64,000 nt of DNA from Anthopleura xanthogrammica (Eukaryota; Cnidaria; Anthozoa; Actiniaria; Actiniidae): the NCBI GenBank assembly GCA_964019055.1, contig OZ025211.1, positions 14,956,082 through 15,020,081 of the forward strand, read 5' to 3'. The notes below the pieces were generated by a model. It was not told the DNA's origin and searched no databases. It worked only from the letters and a program-made list of their open reading frames with translations. Positions 47,301-57,973 of this stretch are shown piece after piece. Both the position numbers and the translations under genes were made by a program. Positions within the stretch are counted from its first letter, which is position 1. Every line of letters starts with the position of its first letter.

Positions 47301-50300
47301 TTTACAACTATCTTAATCCAGAGAACAATGGAGAAAATATAATTTTTTACAACAAAGCAAAAGATAATGCAAACCAAGAATCTGTAAACATTCCTCCTGT
47401 AGATCATGATCATAATTATACTGAGAACACATGTACTAAAGTAACTAACTGCACTAAACTTCCACCAAAAGAACAGTTTCTCCTCACCCTTGGAATTATG
47501 AGTACAAGCACTATATGTCTGCAATACTCTGATTTACAACTTAGATAGTACTAAATACTGCAAAATTATGCTAATGCTTTAATCATAATTTTGAATATAA
47601 TTAAATGTATTCAGTACTATCTATGTTAAACATTTAGTGTTTGTATTCTTATAGTACACTCGACAAAATTACTCGATTCTGATTGGTCTAGAGGAGTACA
47701 ATTAGAGCGTTAATTGGTACTCCGCGGGAGTACCAATTAGGTCGCTATGGAAACACGGCCAAAAGCGGCAAATTTCTCCAGTGAAATGAGTGAAATTCCC
47801 CAAAAAATAAGTGTTTTATGGATTAAAATGCAAAAATTTCAGAAAACTGTTAAATACACACATAGGAAGGCCTCAAATTATGATAACTAGACAAATTCAA
47901 GACCTAATAAATCATGTTTTGTAGTAGAAAGTCGTTTTTTCTTTCTAGTTTTCGCCAAACAATTTGAGTTGGAGTTTTGAATGTTCTCGTTTTACTACCT
48001 GTAGTCTTCTGTGGTCTTCTCGAAAAATATATTCAACACCACATCTACAATAATTGTACAATATGTAGAAAACAGCTAACAATAGTTTTAAAGCAAATTT
48101 CTTTCCGTTTAGCGAAAGAGTAGAGGCTCGTTTTTTGTTTTGAAAATAGTTAAGATCAAATCTTACCGGCAAACTGTCGAGTAGTTGTAGAGAGACGAAT
48201 TCAGCTATTTATCACGAGTTAATTGATCCTATAAGTTGTCAATCCAGTCTTGAAATAATAAAACCTTCAGATAATTCACCATTCAAAGAAAATAGCAGCG
48301 AAATTCTTCAAGCTACAGGAGGGAATAATATCCAAAGCACATGGTCTGATCACTGGCGACTCGTTCACGGCAAGCTGTGCTTCAAGACTTTTGACTTGAA
48401 CAACATATTTGTCACCTTTATCCCTTTTGATGTTGTCCAGCTAACTTGTTTTCAAAGAAAGTATTTTTGAAATTGTGTTTTTGCAGTTATTAGCAAATGC
48501 TAAGAGGAAAAAAACTTAAATTAGCGAACTGTAAACTCTCAACTTTCGCTTAGTTTTCACACAGTACGTTTTCAAAGAAAAGTCGCTTCTTGATTCGCTG
48601 TTTAGCTGTCAGTACTGTCATTCAATAGTTGTAAACATGCATTAAAATGGCTTTTTACTTGAGATGTAAAATTATTTTCTAGTATTTTGTAGTTCAAATC
48701 ATACATAAAATACTAATCTAAAAAGGTTTTACAGCAACGTTAACACTTTCTATGCTGTTCTTGACTTAGCGTTCTTGGAGAAGGGTCGGTTATAGCAAAG
48801 GCAATGAAGATGAATGAATGCCTTCGCTTCGCATGTTTTATAAAATTTTGTCGAGTGAACTATAAATAAAAAATCGCACGACCTTCTCGTACAATTTGGA
48901 ATTAATAGGCACTCGTAATGTTTTGAAAGTTCTTTAATTGCACTCGCCTAAAGGCTCGTGCTATTACCAGAACTTTCAAAACATTACTCGTACCTATTAA
49001 TTTCCAAATTGTACTCGAGGTCGTGCGATTTCCTATACTAATTTATCATTCTAGCTATTTATATTTTAAAATACTATTGATTCAATTTATAATTCATAAT
49101 TTAATTAATAATCAAAATGCGATGTGAACAACAAAGTATGACACGAGGTAGATCAGACCAATCAGAGCGTGCATGATTATATTATAATGTTCCTTTGTGA
49201 TTATTTATCCTACATATACATACTGTATTTGTTATTCAATAAAAGTGTAATAAATACCTTTTTAAGCAATCAATCAATGTTAATCTGGTTTATGCTTATA
49301 TGCTGACACCTAGAACTATATTTTTGTGGTTTTTAAAAACCCTGTAAAATCAGCTAAGACTAGGCCAGTCACAATATATATCCACCTTTTCTATTGATAC
49401 TGCTATAATGATGGAGATATTACACTGACCTCATTATCAATATGATTATGACAGACATTTATTTTAAGTCATTTATATTAAGCTGATACAACATTCCTTA
49501 GCTGATATAAAAAGTCATGCATGGTCTTCAAATGATTCAGCTGCAATTTTTAAGTAATATTTGACATAAAAATCTCGAAGTTTGTATATACACTGTTCCC
49601 AGAAATTTGGGTCAAAAGAAATTCTCTGAATCACCATGCTGTTTTGGGTGTAAACAACAAAGTCTGCCCACTCAGTTCCTGTTAAAGCTAATTGGGTTTG
49701 TACTTGATAGTAGTATGGGTGGGACTCTTTGAGTTTGGGTTGTCCTCCATGATTATATAGAAAAAAGCTTGGTTGCTGACAGCTCACTAGGAGATCTTTC
49801 TCTCTTTTAGAGTGTGGACATTTTACTTCGCACAGTCCATAAGGTGAGTCTACCATGTAATCTGTAACTTTTCCATCTGGGGAACATCCCAACCAGTGGT
49901 TGTTAGGATTAATGACCAGACCAGACTCACTGACACGTACAGGTCTTGCAATATTTCTCAGATATTTTGCATAATTTTCTCTTGCTATGCCTTCGTACAT
50001 TTTTCCATATTTCAATTTTTGCTGGACAAAACTACTGAAAGGGGGTGGATTGTAAATACGTATTGCAAGATTTTCGTATTGAGCTTTTCGTATACATATG
50101 TCCCCAACATGTGAAGCTGTGATCCTGGGTCTGCGTTGTTTTCTCCACAGTTCAATCTCTGCCTGGTCTCTGGTGGACTCTTCAAGTAAGTTAGCACCTT
50201 CATCTGTTATCTTAAGTGTTTCAAATAACTGTACCTGTTCCCTTGTCATGTTGCTCGTTTGTATATCACAAAATATATCCACATCAATGATAGGAAATGC

Positions 50301-53300
50301 TGGATAATGTGCAATTTCGTCTTCTGGTGAAATTTCTTTCACTGCACTTAGATCAAAATACACTTTGAAATCATCTTCTGTGAGTGATACCTGATAACTC
50401 AAAACTGAACCAGTTGGACACATCCCAAACTTAGTTCTGACATATTTGGTTGTTTCTGTTTCTGGTACTATAGTGCAAGCAAAACCAATGTGTGAGTCAA
50501 TGTCTTTCAAGTCATTTTTCAGTTTTTTCACAGCTACGTTATCATTTTGCCTATTGTTTTCTGACCTTGCTTCATACAATGTAGATTCGATACCAACTCT
50601 GGTAGAAAATTGATCCACTTTCATCTTCTTTACAGTTACATCCAAAATGGGCGTATTTCGTCCTGTTAATGAACGGGGTATGCCCCATTCTCTAGCTCTT
50701 GAGGTGCACGCAACCTCCTCTGGAATTCTAGCCAGTTGCAGCAGTGAGTACTCTGCTAGTTCCATCAGCATTGCCATTATGTGATTACAATACCCTGATT
50801 TTCCTGATGGACACTGACAATTAGCATAAAGAACACTTCCCGACTCTTGATGAAAAGCAACACTGATCCAGTAAATCGTCTTTGCTCTCTTACTCGCTTT
50901 GCAAGCACCTTTTACATAGCAAAAATTATTTTCAAAGCCACAGTAAATTGTATCTGCATCTACAAAACGTTCTTTTTTGAAGTGTGCGCCTCTAAGGGTT
51001 GTCTTTGCCACTGAGTGGTCTCCTTTTCCTTCTTTTTGATGTTTTCGTTTGCCACTTTTGTTTCGATGTGCAATAATTTCTCTTCGGGTGAAAATAGGAA
51101 ATTGTTCAAGGTCTTTTGTCCACACAAAATCGACTTTTAATCTTTCATAAACCCCTCGTAAGCAAACTTCAGTAGCTGTTGTTGTTGATGTAGATGTAGA
51201 TGGTATTTTTTTATTTAATTCTTTTAATTTTTCCCATTTTTTATCCGTGGTTGGGTCAACTACCTTTGTGTGATTACCATTCTCAACATATTTTTTTATT
51301 CTGAAAGCAAAAATTGACATATCATTGTTGGATATCATGCCTTCGAAATCATAATCATTTAAACTCCCATGTCCTTCATACTTACTTGCTTATAATATCT
51401 TTTTTTAGTGTACACTTTTTCAAAGAATCCCCTCTACATTGCAGCCAGAATCTTAACTCTCCGACACTGTATTTGTACAAGTTTTCTAAGTCTAGTTTAG
51501 CACCAGCGATGTCATTTTCGTCCAAAAATTCAAGTCCTTTAAAATCCGCCATTTTGAAATATGATCGTACAAGTCTGAGCCTCGATTTCATGTATCAAGT
51601 GCTAAGTAACCGCGCGCGGCCGCCATGTTTAAATAACGTGTATTGCATTGCAAAAAAAACCATTACCCTCGTATCAAGGAAAAGAACTAACAAACTTTAC
51701 TCGCATGACTCCCCAAGACTCAGATAGGAAGGCGAATTCATGCATAACCTCTACACCAACCTTCCCCCAAAAAATATGTTGATAATCGACATCGATATTA
51801 TTTTGAGAAACAAATGTTCTGCATCCTTATTGCCTTTATTATATCAAAAGTATGTAGCAGAACCTTGTTGAGAAAACTGAAGAGGTAACTAGCAACTCTA
51901 GTTTAAGGGGGGACTTATACCTATTTACCAGCCACGGTTGCTATGGAAAGGATTTAAATCTCTAAAAGGTTTTTCTTATATTATAACTTCATAAATGAAA
52001 CCAATTTGTGAAATGGATAATTTTCTGATATGTGCGATGACGTCATCTCTCTTACGCAATTTATGACGTCATAAATCATTAAAAATTAAAAAAACAAGCA
52101 TGCATTTGGTCGGATTGACTCACAAATAAGCGAAATCATAGCGAATATGAATTGAAACAAAGTTAAGCATTATTTTTGAAAACGGTAAAAAGGCCAGGCT
52201 ACCAAGCCATGTTGAATTTTTTAAATCTAAATGTTTTCCCACTCTCTTAACGTAGAGTAAAATCCATGCTTAACTTTGTTCCAATTCATGTCAGCTATAA
52301 TTTCGCTTATTTTTGGGTCAAACGGACCTATTGTTTTTTAACTTTTTATGAAATATAACGTCATTAATGACGCAAGAGTGATGACGTCATCACACATATC
52401 AAAAAATGGTCCATTTCACAAATTGGTTTCATCATGAGCTTAAAACATTAGAAAAACCTCTTAGGCATTTTTAAATCCTTTCCTTAGCAATTTTGGCTGG
52501 TAAATAAGGAAGTCCCCCTTTAAGGACATTACAGTATGTTGTCCAGTATCCAACCAGTGAATATTATAACCGCCGTATCCTTTTTGGGATATTATGTAGA
52601 ATATTATTGGAGGAATATTGAAGGAATATATATGTTCTATATTTTCAGTATAGCTTGTAAGGCCGGTGCCCAGTATCCAACCACCTGACCCTATATCCAG
52701 TCACTGATAATATATAGCACAGTCGCAACAGCTTTACATTGAAATAACAGAAAGTCATCTTTTAAGGCAGCATTTTATCTTTATGGCTTTGATGAATTTT
52801 GGAGTCTAGTCGCGTCTCTCCCTTGATTCGAGGACATAGAAACATAGTGTCAACCACATAAGTAGAAAAAGAGAGACCGCTCACTGCGCAAACTGTTGTG
52901 ACTTACTGTTGTAAGTTGAAAATTAGCATGAAAATGCTTCTGTTGTTATTGTTGTTATTGCTGATGTTTTTGATGCTGTTTTTGCTGCTGCTGTTACTGT
53001 TTTAATTGTCTATTTTTGCGCAATTTTTAAACTTATATTTAATATTTGTCTTCCAGTCAAACCCGCTATTGATGTGTCTCAGTCGACTTCGAATTCCAAA
53101 TCTAAATCATGGAATGGTAACATTATTCGTCTCAGATGTTTTGCAACTGGTTTACCTGCACCACGAATATCTTGGTACAAACCAACAAATCAGCAGATCA
53201 CTAGAGGTGTCAACATTTTACCCGGGGGTAGTGAGGTAACAGTACTGACAACTACTGACCAAGGGGACTATGGACACTACAAGTGTCGAGCAACAAACAT

Positions 53301-55756
53301 CCTTGGGATATATGAACTTCTCATCACTGTCACACAACTGTGTAAGTTTATTGAAAAACATTGTGACAAAGTTAGTAAAGACTATTATTGTGCCATTCAT
53401 TTTTCACTGATTTTATGCCTGGTCGAACCGATAACATTTCCAATAATTTTTGTTGTTGTTTTGTTTGTTTGTTTGTTTTTCTCTAGTTGCTCCAGGTCTT
53501 GTAACTATATCAATAACCGAACTACATGTAGCGTCCTTTACTGTGAGATGGACCAATCCTGCTGATGATGGTGGACTCGCAGTCACTGGTTACTTACTGG
53601 AAGTCAGTACCAAGCCACCAGTGATCACAGTGAATACCCATGCTGCGATAACTGGACTGAAAGCAAACACACAGTACACGGTCAAAGTGTATGCCAGAAA
53701 TATTGTTGGGTATGGAGCGGCATCTGCAAAAGCTACCAGAACGAAAACAATAGGTAAATGTATATGCATATAATGCTACTGCAAGTCAGCACATTTATGA
53801 TAATGGTACTTGCCAATCATATTACAAAACTATACGAATGCATACGCAATTTATTACGTACTGTATACAGCTCAGTATCAGATAGGCATTGTTCCATTTC
53901 TTAAACGAGATAATTCAGCAAGCCCAGTGATAGGTATTGCAATCGCACTATTATCACTTTTGTTATTACCTTGAAATACAGTTAATGTGTCGTATACTTT
54001 GTAGGCAAGCCCTCAATCCCACAACTGTTAACAGCTCTTCTTCAGAGGAAAGATTCGAAGCTCTCAGTTGTTTTGAGGTGGTCAAAACCGGATGACAATG
54101 GTGGCAATATAACGCGCTACACCATCTACATGAAGGAAGTGAAACGAAAAGCAGATTGGATAAAGAATGATGATGTCAACGATCCCCATCAAGTCGGCTT
54201 TACAATAATAAAGAACATTGTTTATGGCAAAACATACATGTTTGTAGTGACTGCATGGAACGAATATGGAGAAAGTGTGAGGGATGAAGAAAGTGCCAAA
54301 ACTGTAAATACTACAGCTGACGAAAACACTGCTAAAAATGGTCTGTATAAAAAACGTCACAACTAACACCATTATACAAAATCAATATGTCTTTAGAGTG
54401 TGTTTAATTAAACTAGCTTTTCTATTCGATTTCACTTGCAATTAAGTATGTGGAGCGGGTTACGATTTTTAAAAAGAAAAACTAAGATGAAGAAAGTTAG
54501 AATGATTTGTTTTATTTCTGCTGTTATGTAATGCTGTCATGATTAATTTACAATTCTTTTCTGATATCTCTTTTTTTTCTTGTAATAGCAATAAAAAATG
54601 GTATTGAAGAAGAATCAAAATTTTGTAAGTAGAGACTTAATCAAAGATGAGGTAATAAGACGACATTCTCTCTATTACGTTAAAAAAGATCATATAAATC
54701 AATTAAAAAAGCATTATTAATGCACATATTTTTTAATCATGTATAACCTTTCGATTATTCATTTCTTGTCAGGCCTGGGTTCGGCAGTCTTTGGAGTCAT
54801 TATTGCCATTCTTGTTCTTTCTCTTGGTTTTAACTTTCTACAATTTCTGTGCCCCAAAAGAAGAGTCCAACTGAAAAGTAAGTTTCACCTATGATCAGTC
54901 CGAGTTACGTTTGAAGTAACAATATAAATTCGTTTTGAAATCAAATGATTGCAAATGCTCATGATCACGCATAATATCTTGTTGTTAAACTTAATGCTCA
55001 TCAATTCATTTTTTTAATCCATTGCTTTTAGGTAGGAAAAAAAGACCAACACAAAAGAGGTAGAATAGAAAAAAAAATAGCGAATAAGTGTGTTATTAGC
55101 GTGTTACATTTATGAAACAAGGGCATGAAATAACGAGAATGTTATTCAAACATTTGTTGCTGGCTGTTTGTGGTTGTTTTTTGTTGTGGTTTATGCATGG
55201 TTATGTTTTGGTGCTGTGGTGTAGGCATAAAAATAAATTAATCTCATTTTTTTCATGACTGATTAAGAAAATCAAAGGAAGCTGCTGCTGGGGAAAGCTA
55301 TGAAGTAAGTGATCTTTGTATTCATTATTTTGTTGATGCATTCTCTATCCCTTTTCTCAACTTTTTTAATGTGTTAATTTTGCAGTATTTGATCCTTCAT
55401 TTCCTTTTTTTCAGAATGACCTCGAATTTGAAGACAAGATAACATCAGCAGAGACAGCATCGCATGCGACACGGCCTGTGCAAACAGAAACAGAATATGA
55501 AACCATCCAACAACCGAATCCTAACGAAGCCGGCTCTTCCAATGATACCAGTAATTATCAGGAACTCAATCTGTTGTCAAACACGTCTATTCAAGGGACA
55601 CATGGACCAGTGTACGAGCCCCTTCGTACAAGATCTGTGGAACCCAGTATGCAGCATAATGATAATGAGCAACATCCGTATGAACCCCTCAATATTAGGA
55701 ACCAAAACACCGCCTATCAGTCCCTGCAGGGTAATAGCAAGGAGTCTGCAATATAA
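44389..55756 (+). CDS. Receptor copy 6: Ig-Ig-Ig-FN3-FN3-TM-ITAM protein with a 6.7-kb transposon-filled intron
   Basis: Exons: 44389-44467, 44886-45269, 46089-46367, 53057-53341, 53487-53753, 54005-54340, 54589-54624, 54773-54877, 55032-55059, 55268-55304, 55415-55756; predicted 725 residues, all open. It has a class B leader and promoter block but a class A-like Ig1 (RLWEF), so it is a recombinant. Intron 3 (46368-53056) contains a complete-ended DNA transposon and a TTAA-flanked MITE. Intron 2 contains a relic half of an Ig2 exon. Ig3 ends with the IYELLITV variant seen otherwise only in copy 1. The tail has YETI, YQEL, YEPL and YEPL-x8-YQSL. The AATAAA used in sister copies reads AAGAAA here, so 3' end formation may differ. 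Confidence 0.78.
45508..45760. mobile_element. Small MITE in intron 2 of copy 6
   Basis: Inverted termini TTGTTATATACCAACTATCA and its reverse complement (one mismatch) bound about 253 bp. It is absent from intron 2 of the other copies, which are only about 70-90 bp long. Confidence 0.6.
45866..45922 (+). pseudogene. Relic 5' half of an Ig2 exon in intron 2 of copy 6
   Basis: After a TTTCAG acceptor the sequence TGCGCCCGTCATTCCTATCA and what follows matches the start of the class B Ig2 exon (as in copies 3 and 7) as far as ATCGAGGGAC, then diverges and stops within about ten codons. The full Ig2 exon of this gene is downstream at 46089. Evidence of unequal recombination; if spliced in, it would act as a poison exon. 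Confidence 0.65.
46540..46644. repeat. Left terminal inverted repeat of the 46.5-51.65 kb transposon
   Basis: Matches the reverse complement of 51537-51642 almost base for base, including CGCGCGCGG and the ATGGCGGAT start codon context. This end carries the 5' leader and first codons of the THAP gene. Confidence 0.85.
46631..47548 (+). CDS. THAP-domain transposase N-terminal part (catalytic core missing)
   Basis: The start is taken at 46631 (AAAATGG, good context); an in-frame ATG at 46592 would add 13 residues. The 305-residue product has a THAP zinc finger: Cys16 and Cys20, Trp51, Cys73-x2-His76, then AEPSVF at 96-101. The THAP finger binds DNA in P-element and related transposases. A Glu/Asn/Lys-rich coiled coil lies near 175-200. 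FYTGFPNW and PPKEQFLLTLG resemble the helix-turn-helix linker just before the DDE catalytic domain of IS5-like transposases. The frame then ends after about 20 unrelated residues and no DDE domain follows, so the enzyme is truncated, probably by the deletion or insertion around 47.55-49.1 kb. Confidence 0.75.
   Translation: MADFKARSGASGFYCCSFNCNSAQYIDGKSTGIHFFKFPSEGRDKRKKQRWCNLIKRQDGKDNFVVTSTTRVCEKHFNPDDIKKDFGGQWRLKPNAEPSVFSWSKEINQRNPPKRRMDVLPNRRAIKSTKVLETSQTLHGYVEEECSTSNNNFFENKMIDAEVETEAESVITNLNRRVTELEEENNNLKQKVFEETFCTELIKDREDLIKFYTGFPNWDRMEMIYNYLNPENNGENIIFYNKAKDNANQESVNIPPVDHDHNYTENTCTKVTNCTKLPPKEQFLLTLGIMSTSTICLQYSDLQLR
47650..48864. mobile_element. Nested TIR element inside the transposon
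   Basis: Left end TATAGTACACTCGACAAAAT; the right end reads as its reverse complement with one mismatch (TATAGTTCACTCGACAAAAT). About 1.2 kb with no domain-bearing frame. Confidence 0.6.
48871..49031. repeat. Hairpin element next to the nested element
   Basis: Arms AAATCGCACGACCTTCTCGT ... and the near-perfect reverse complement to about 49031, with a centre near 48935-48965 (CACTCGCCTAAAGGCTCGTG). A downstream ACCAATCAGAGCG motif lies at about 49158. Confidence 0.7.
49515..51552 (-). CDS. SAP/SWIM/YqaJ-nuclease protein of the transposon (second protein)
   Basis: Two exons: 51552-51386 and 51300-49515. The 85-nt intron has donor GTAAGT and acceptor TTTTTGCTTTCAG, and keeps frame (AA|A). An upstream in-frame ATG at 51591 is possible. 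Product about 650 residues. Near 28-55 is a SAP-like helix pair (GELRFWLQCRG). A SWIM zinc finger lies near 217-229 (CQCPSGKSGYCNH). The C-terminal third is a lambda-exonuclease/YqaJ-type nuclease with YEGIAREN, the metal site GCSPDG, ExK in CEVKCP, and YYYQVQTQL. It likely processes DNA ends for the element. All nuclease residues are present, so unlike the transposase this gene looks intact. Confidence 0.82.
51537..51642. repeat. Right terminal inverted repeat of the transposon
   Basis: Reverse complement of 46540-46644. It includes the promoter-proximal region and first codons of the nuclease gene. Confidence 0.85.
51907..52519. mobile_element. TTAA-flanked MITE, 613 bp, in intron 3 of copy 6
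   Basis: Flanked by TTAA at 51903-51906 and 52520-52523. The ends GGGGGGACTTATACCTATTT and AGGGGGACTTCCTTATTTAC (right end read inverted) are related over about 50 bp, with further inverted similarity inward (TGACGTCAT motifs, CAATTTGTGAAATGG). Other copies read AGTTTAAGGACATTACA uninterrupted. Confidence 0.8.
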
Positions 55757-56877
55757 AGATCAGATCGAGAATAGTGAACATTCGATTGCATAAAATCATA
55801 ACTTTCTACAAAAACATTTTAAGTGAAGGCCTTGAATTATATAATTACAATCTAAATTTAGCGTAATGTTTCTTGATACGAGAAAAAAAGAAAGAACGAA
55901 AGAAAGAATTAAAGAAAAAAACACAAGAAAACCAGGTGTGTCCAATTTTCGATATTTATCTTCTCTCTCACTTTATGGCCTTCTTACTCTAAACACTTCC
56001 AAAACATTCGCTGAATTACTTGGATGAGAAATAGTGAGGCTAGAGAAGGAGTGAAATTAGACAGCAACTTCTGAAAAAAATGCAATATCTTATCTAGAAT
56101 GAAAGTATTTTCATGCTGGAAATATGTAATATCTTATATCCCAGTACATAATTTATTAAACTGACAAAGGTTAGAATTGTCAGATTTTTTTATTTCCTCT
56201 ACAACCAAAGAAGCCTAAATCCATAACAGCAAAAAAAAACGTATTTGCAATGATAGCACGTTATGTGTGGTCTTAAAAATGTTAACCACTTGAACAAATT
56301 AATAAGCAACTTAAATAAAGTAGTTCATTTTTTCATCAATAATCGGTTTAGCGTTCGTTTGGAAAACAACCAACTGTTTATATTGTAGCAAAATCGTTTA
56401 TTGTAGCTGCGAGTCAGGCTTGTTTTATTAGCTTAATTCTTTCGTTACCTGTTTCATTATGCTGTAGCACTGCGTTAATATAGAAAGGAAAAGAAATGAA
56501 TATCTGTCTAGAAATGCCTCTTTCTTTGTTCTTTCGTTGTTTTTATAAAGTTGTAGAGTTAATGGATTAAAATAAAATACATTGAGATGCACAGTGGTAG
56601 GGTGTCAGTTCTAGTTACAATTAAAGGATGCAGGCACGTGAAACGGGAAGTAATCGAAAGGCACGTGACATGGATGCCATGAGTGAAAAACATTATAATT
56701 GTTGCGTTACCAAGTAAAACAGACAGTAAAACACTGGAATCAAGTACAAAAGGTCAACCACAGGAAACGAATGTGCATAATTTAAAGCACTCGTTGTTCT
56801 CGCTGACAACAACCTCTGTAACGATTCCAAACGATCACGAAATTTGAAAATTTCTGAATGCCAAATTAATTCTCAGG
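55757..56877. other. Intergenic region between copies 6 and 7
   Basis: 3' UTR of copy 6 (its AATAAA position reads AAGAAA), the shared downstream block, then a shortened class B upstream block with one CACGTG unit. No gene supported. Confidence 0.6.
56550..56720 (+). promoter_or_regulatory. Single CACGTG module upstream of copy 7
   Basis: Only the second of the two units found in copies 3 and 6 remains, with CACGTG at 56635 and 56662. Loss of one unit may change expression; inference. Confidence 0.35.
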
Positions 56878-57212
56878 ATGAGCGTTGGTCAGGCACCTAT
56901 TATTTCCTCTTATACCCTTGGTATTATCTGTGGATTGGTTTTACTTCCTTGCAATTGCGTAGGTAAGTCGATTAGTTAATTGTGATTTTCAAAATTATTT
57001 ATGTCGTTATGTGATGTTGCATTAATCAGTGATTCCAAATTTCTACAAAGTGAAGTGATGAATGGTTAAAGGAGTTGACGTTTTGAGTAGTACGTAAGAG
57101 AAATACAGATTATCACTGAAAGAGAACACTAACTATCATGGAAAACACAATATGTCTTTCAGAAGGTTTAAGGGCTTTAAGGCAGGCAATGCAATGTCTA
57201 CACTTATACTAA

Positions 57213-57973
57213 TTGTACCGTAGAACGAGTCAAGTACGAGTCACGAGTCAACCACGAGTCATAAACAATTTTTCCAGAATTTATTTATTATTTTCAAAAC
57301 GAAGAATAATTTTACAGGGAGCCCACAGCCACTGGTAGAATCAGTGATTAGAATAAAATCTATCATGCGTAAATGCACGTGCTACCTCCCGCACGAGCTT
57401 GGCGCCTGATTGGTTGCAATTCAAGTCTGAATATCAGCTGCTAACGTTAATTACAGAATTTTTCAGGAACATTTCACCACTTAGAGATGTTAAAGTTTAC
57501 GTCTTTTATGGACAGGAACTCGATCGAAACTAGGATCAGTTCGCCATTATTAACTGTCAACACAGGAAGCCCAAACACTAACCCTTTTCCTCTCCCCATT
57601 GTCATCAGTCATTAGCCTTATGTGATGATCCAGTCTGAAGTGGACGTAAAATGGTTGCCAAAACTATTGCTTTTGCCTAATAGTTCGTATATCAAAAATA
57701 ATTGAAATTGATTTCACAAGGTTGATTCGACCAAGAGGTAGGTAAGAACAAGATACTAATGACTGGTGACTGCGGTGGGGGGGGGGGGGGGGGGGTAGGA
57801 AAGCCTTCGCCTTGCTAGTCTTGCTTTAGTGCCAATTCACGATGATAAAAAATTATATGAAAATTTCTCAGATTTTTTCTTCAATTTGAAAAGAATTAAT
57901 AAATTTAGGAAAAAAAATTGTTTATGACTCGTGGTTGCCTCGTGACTCGTATTTGACTCGTTCTACGGTACAA
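57213..57973. mobile_element. TIR element in intron 1 of copy 7 with ACGAGTC repeats
   Basis: The ends TTGTACCGTAGAACGAGTCA and the reverse complement are about 60 bp long and made of short ACGAGTCA-type repeats. About 761 bp, containing a run of 19 G (57777-57795). No coding frame recognised. Confidence 0.72.
57777..57795. repeat. Poly-G run of 19 bases
   Basis: An uninterrupted G tract inside the 57213-57973 element. It can form G-quadruplex structures and is prone to length errors in sequencing and replication. Confidence 0.85.

Larger units (their letters stand above)
47549..49514. other. Non-coding interior of the transposon between its two genes
   Basis: Holds a nested TIR element (47650-48864) and a hairpin (48871-49031) and no supported gene. 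The missing transposase core would normally be encoded here, so replacement of the core by nested elements is a simple explanation. Confidence 0.55.
46497..51655. mobile_element. DNA transposon (ISL2EU/PHIS-like) with two convergent genes, in intron 3 of copy 6
   Basis: Terminal inverted repeats of about 103 bp (46540-46644 and 51537-51642) contain TACACGTTATTTAAACATGG and GCGGCCGCGCGCGG. The left gene (THAP protein) and right gene (SAP/SWIM/YqaJ protein) both start inside the repeats and run inward, sharing the first residues MADFK. A transposase plus a YqaJ-type second protein is, from memory, the plan of ISL2EU elements. The outer limits come from comparison with other receptor copies, where ...CCGGAGAACTGGAAGAA AAACC... 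is continuous. The transposase core is missing, so this copy is probably not autonomous. Confidence 0.7.
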
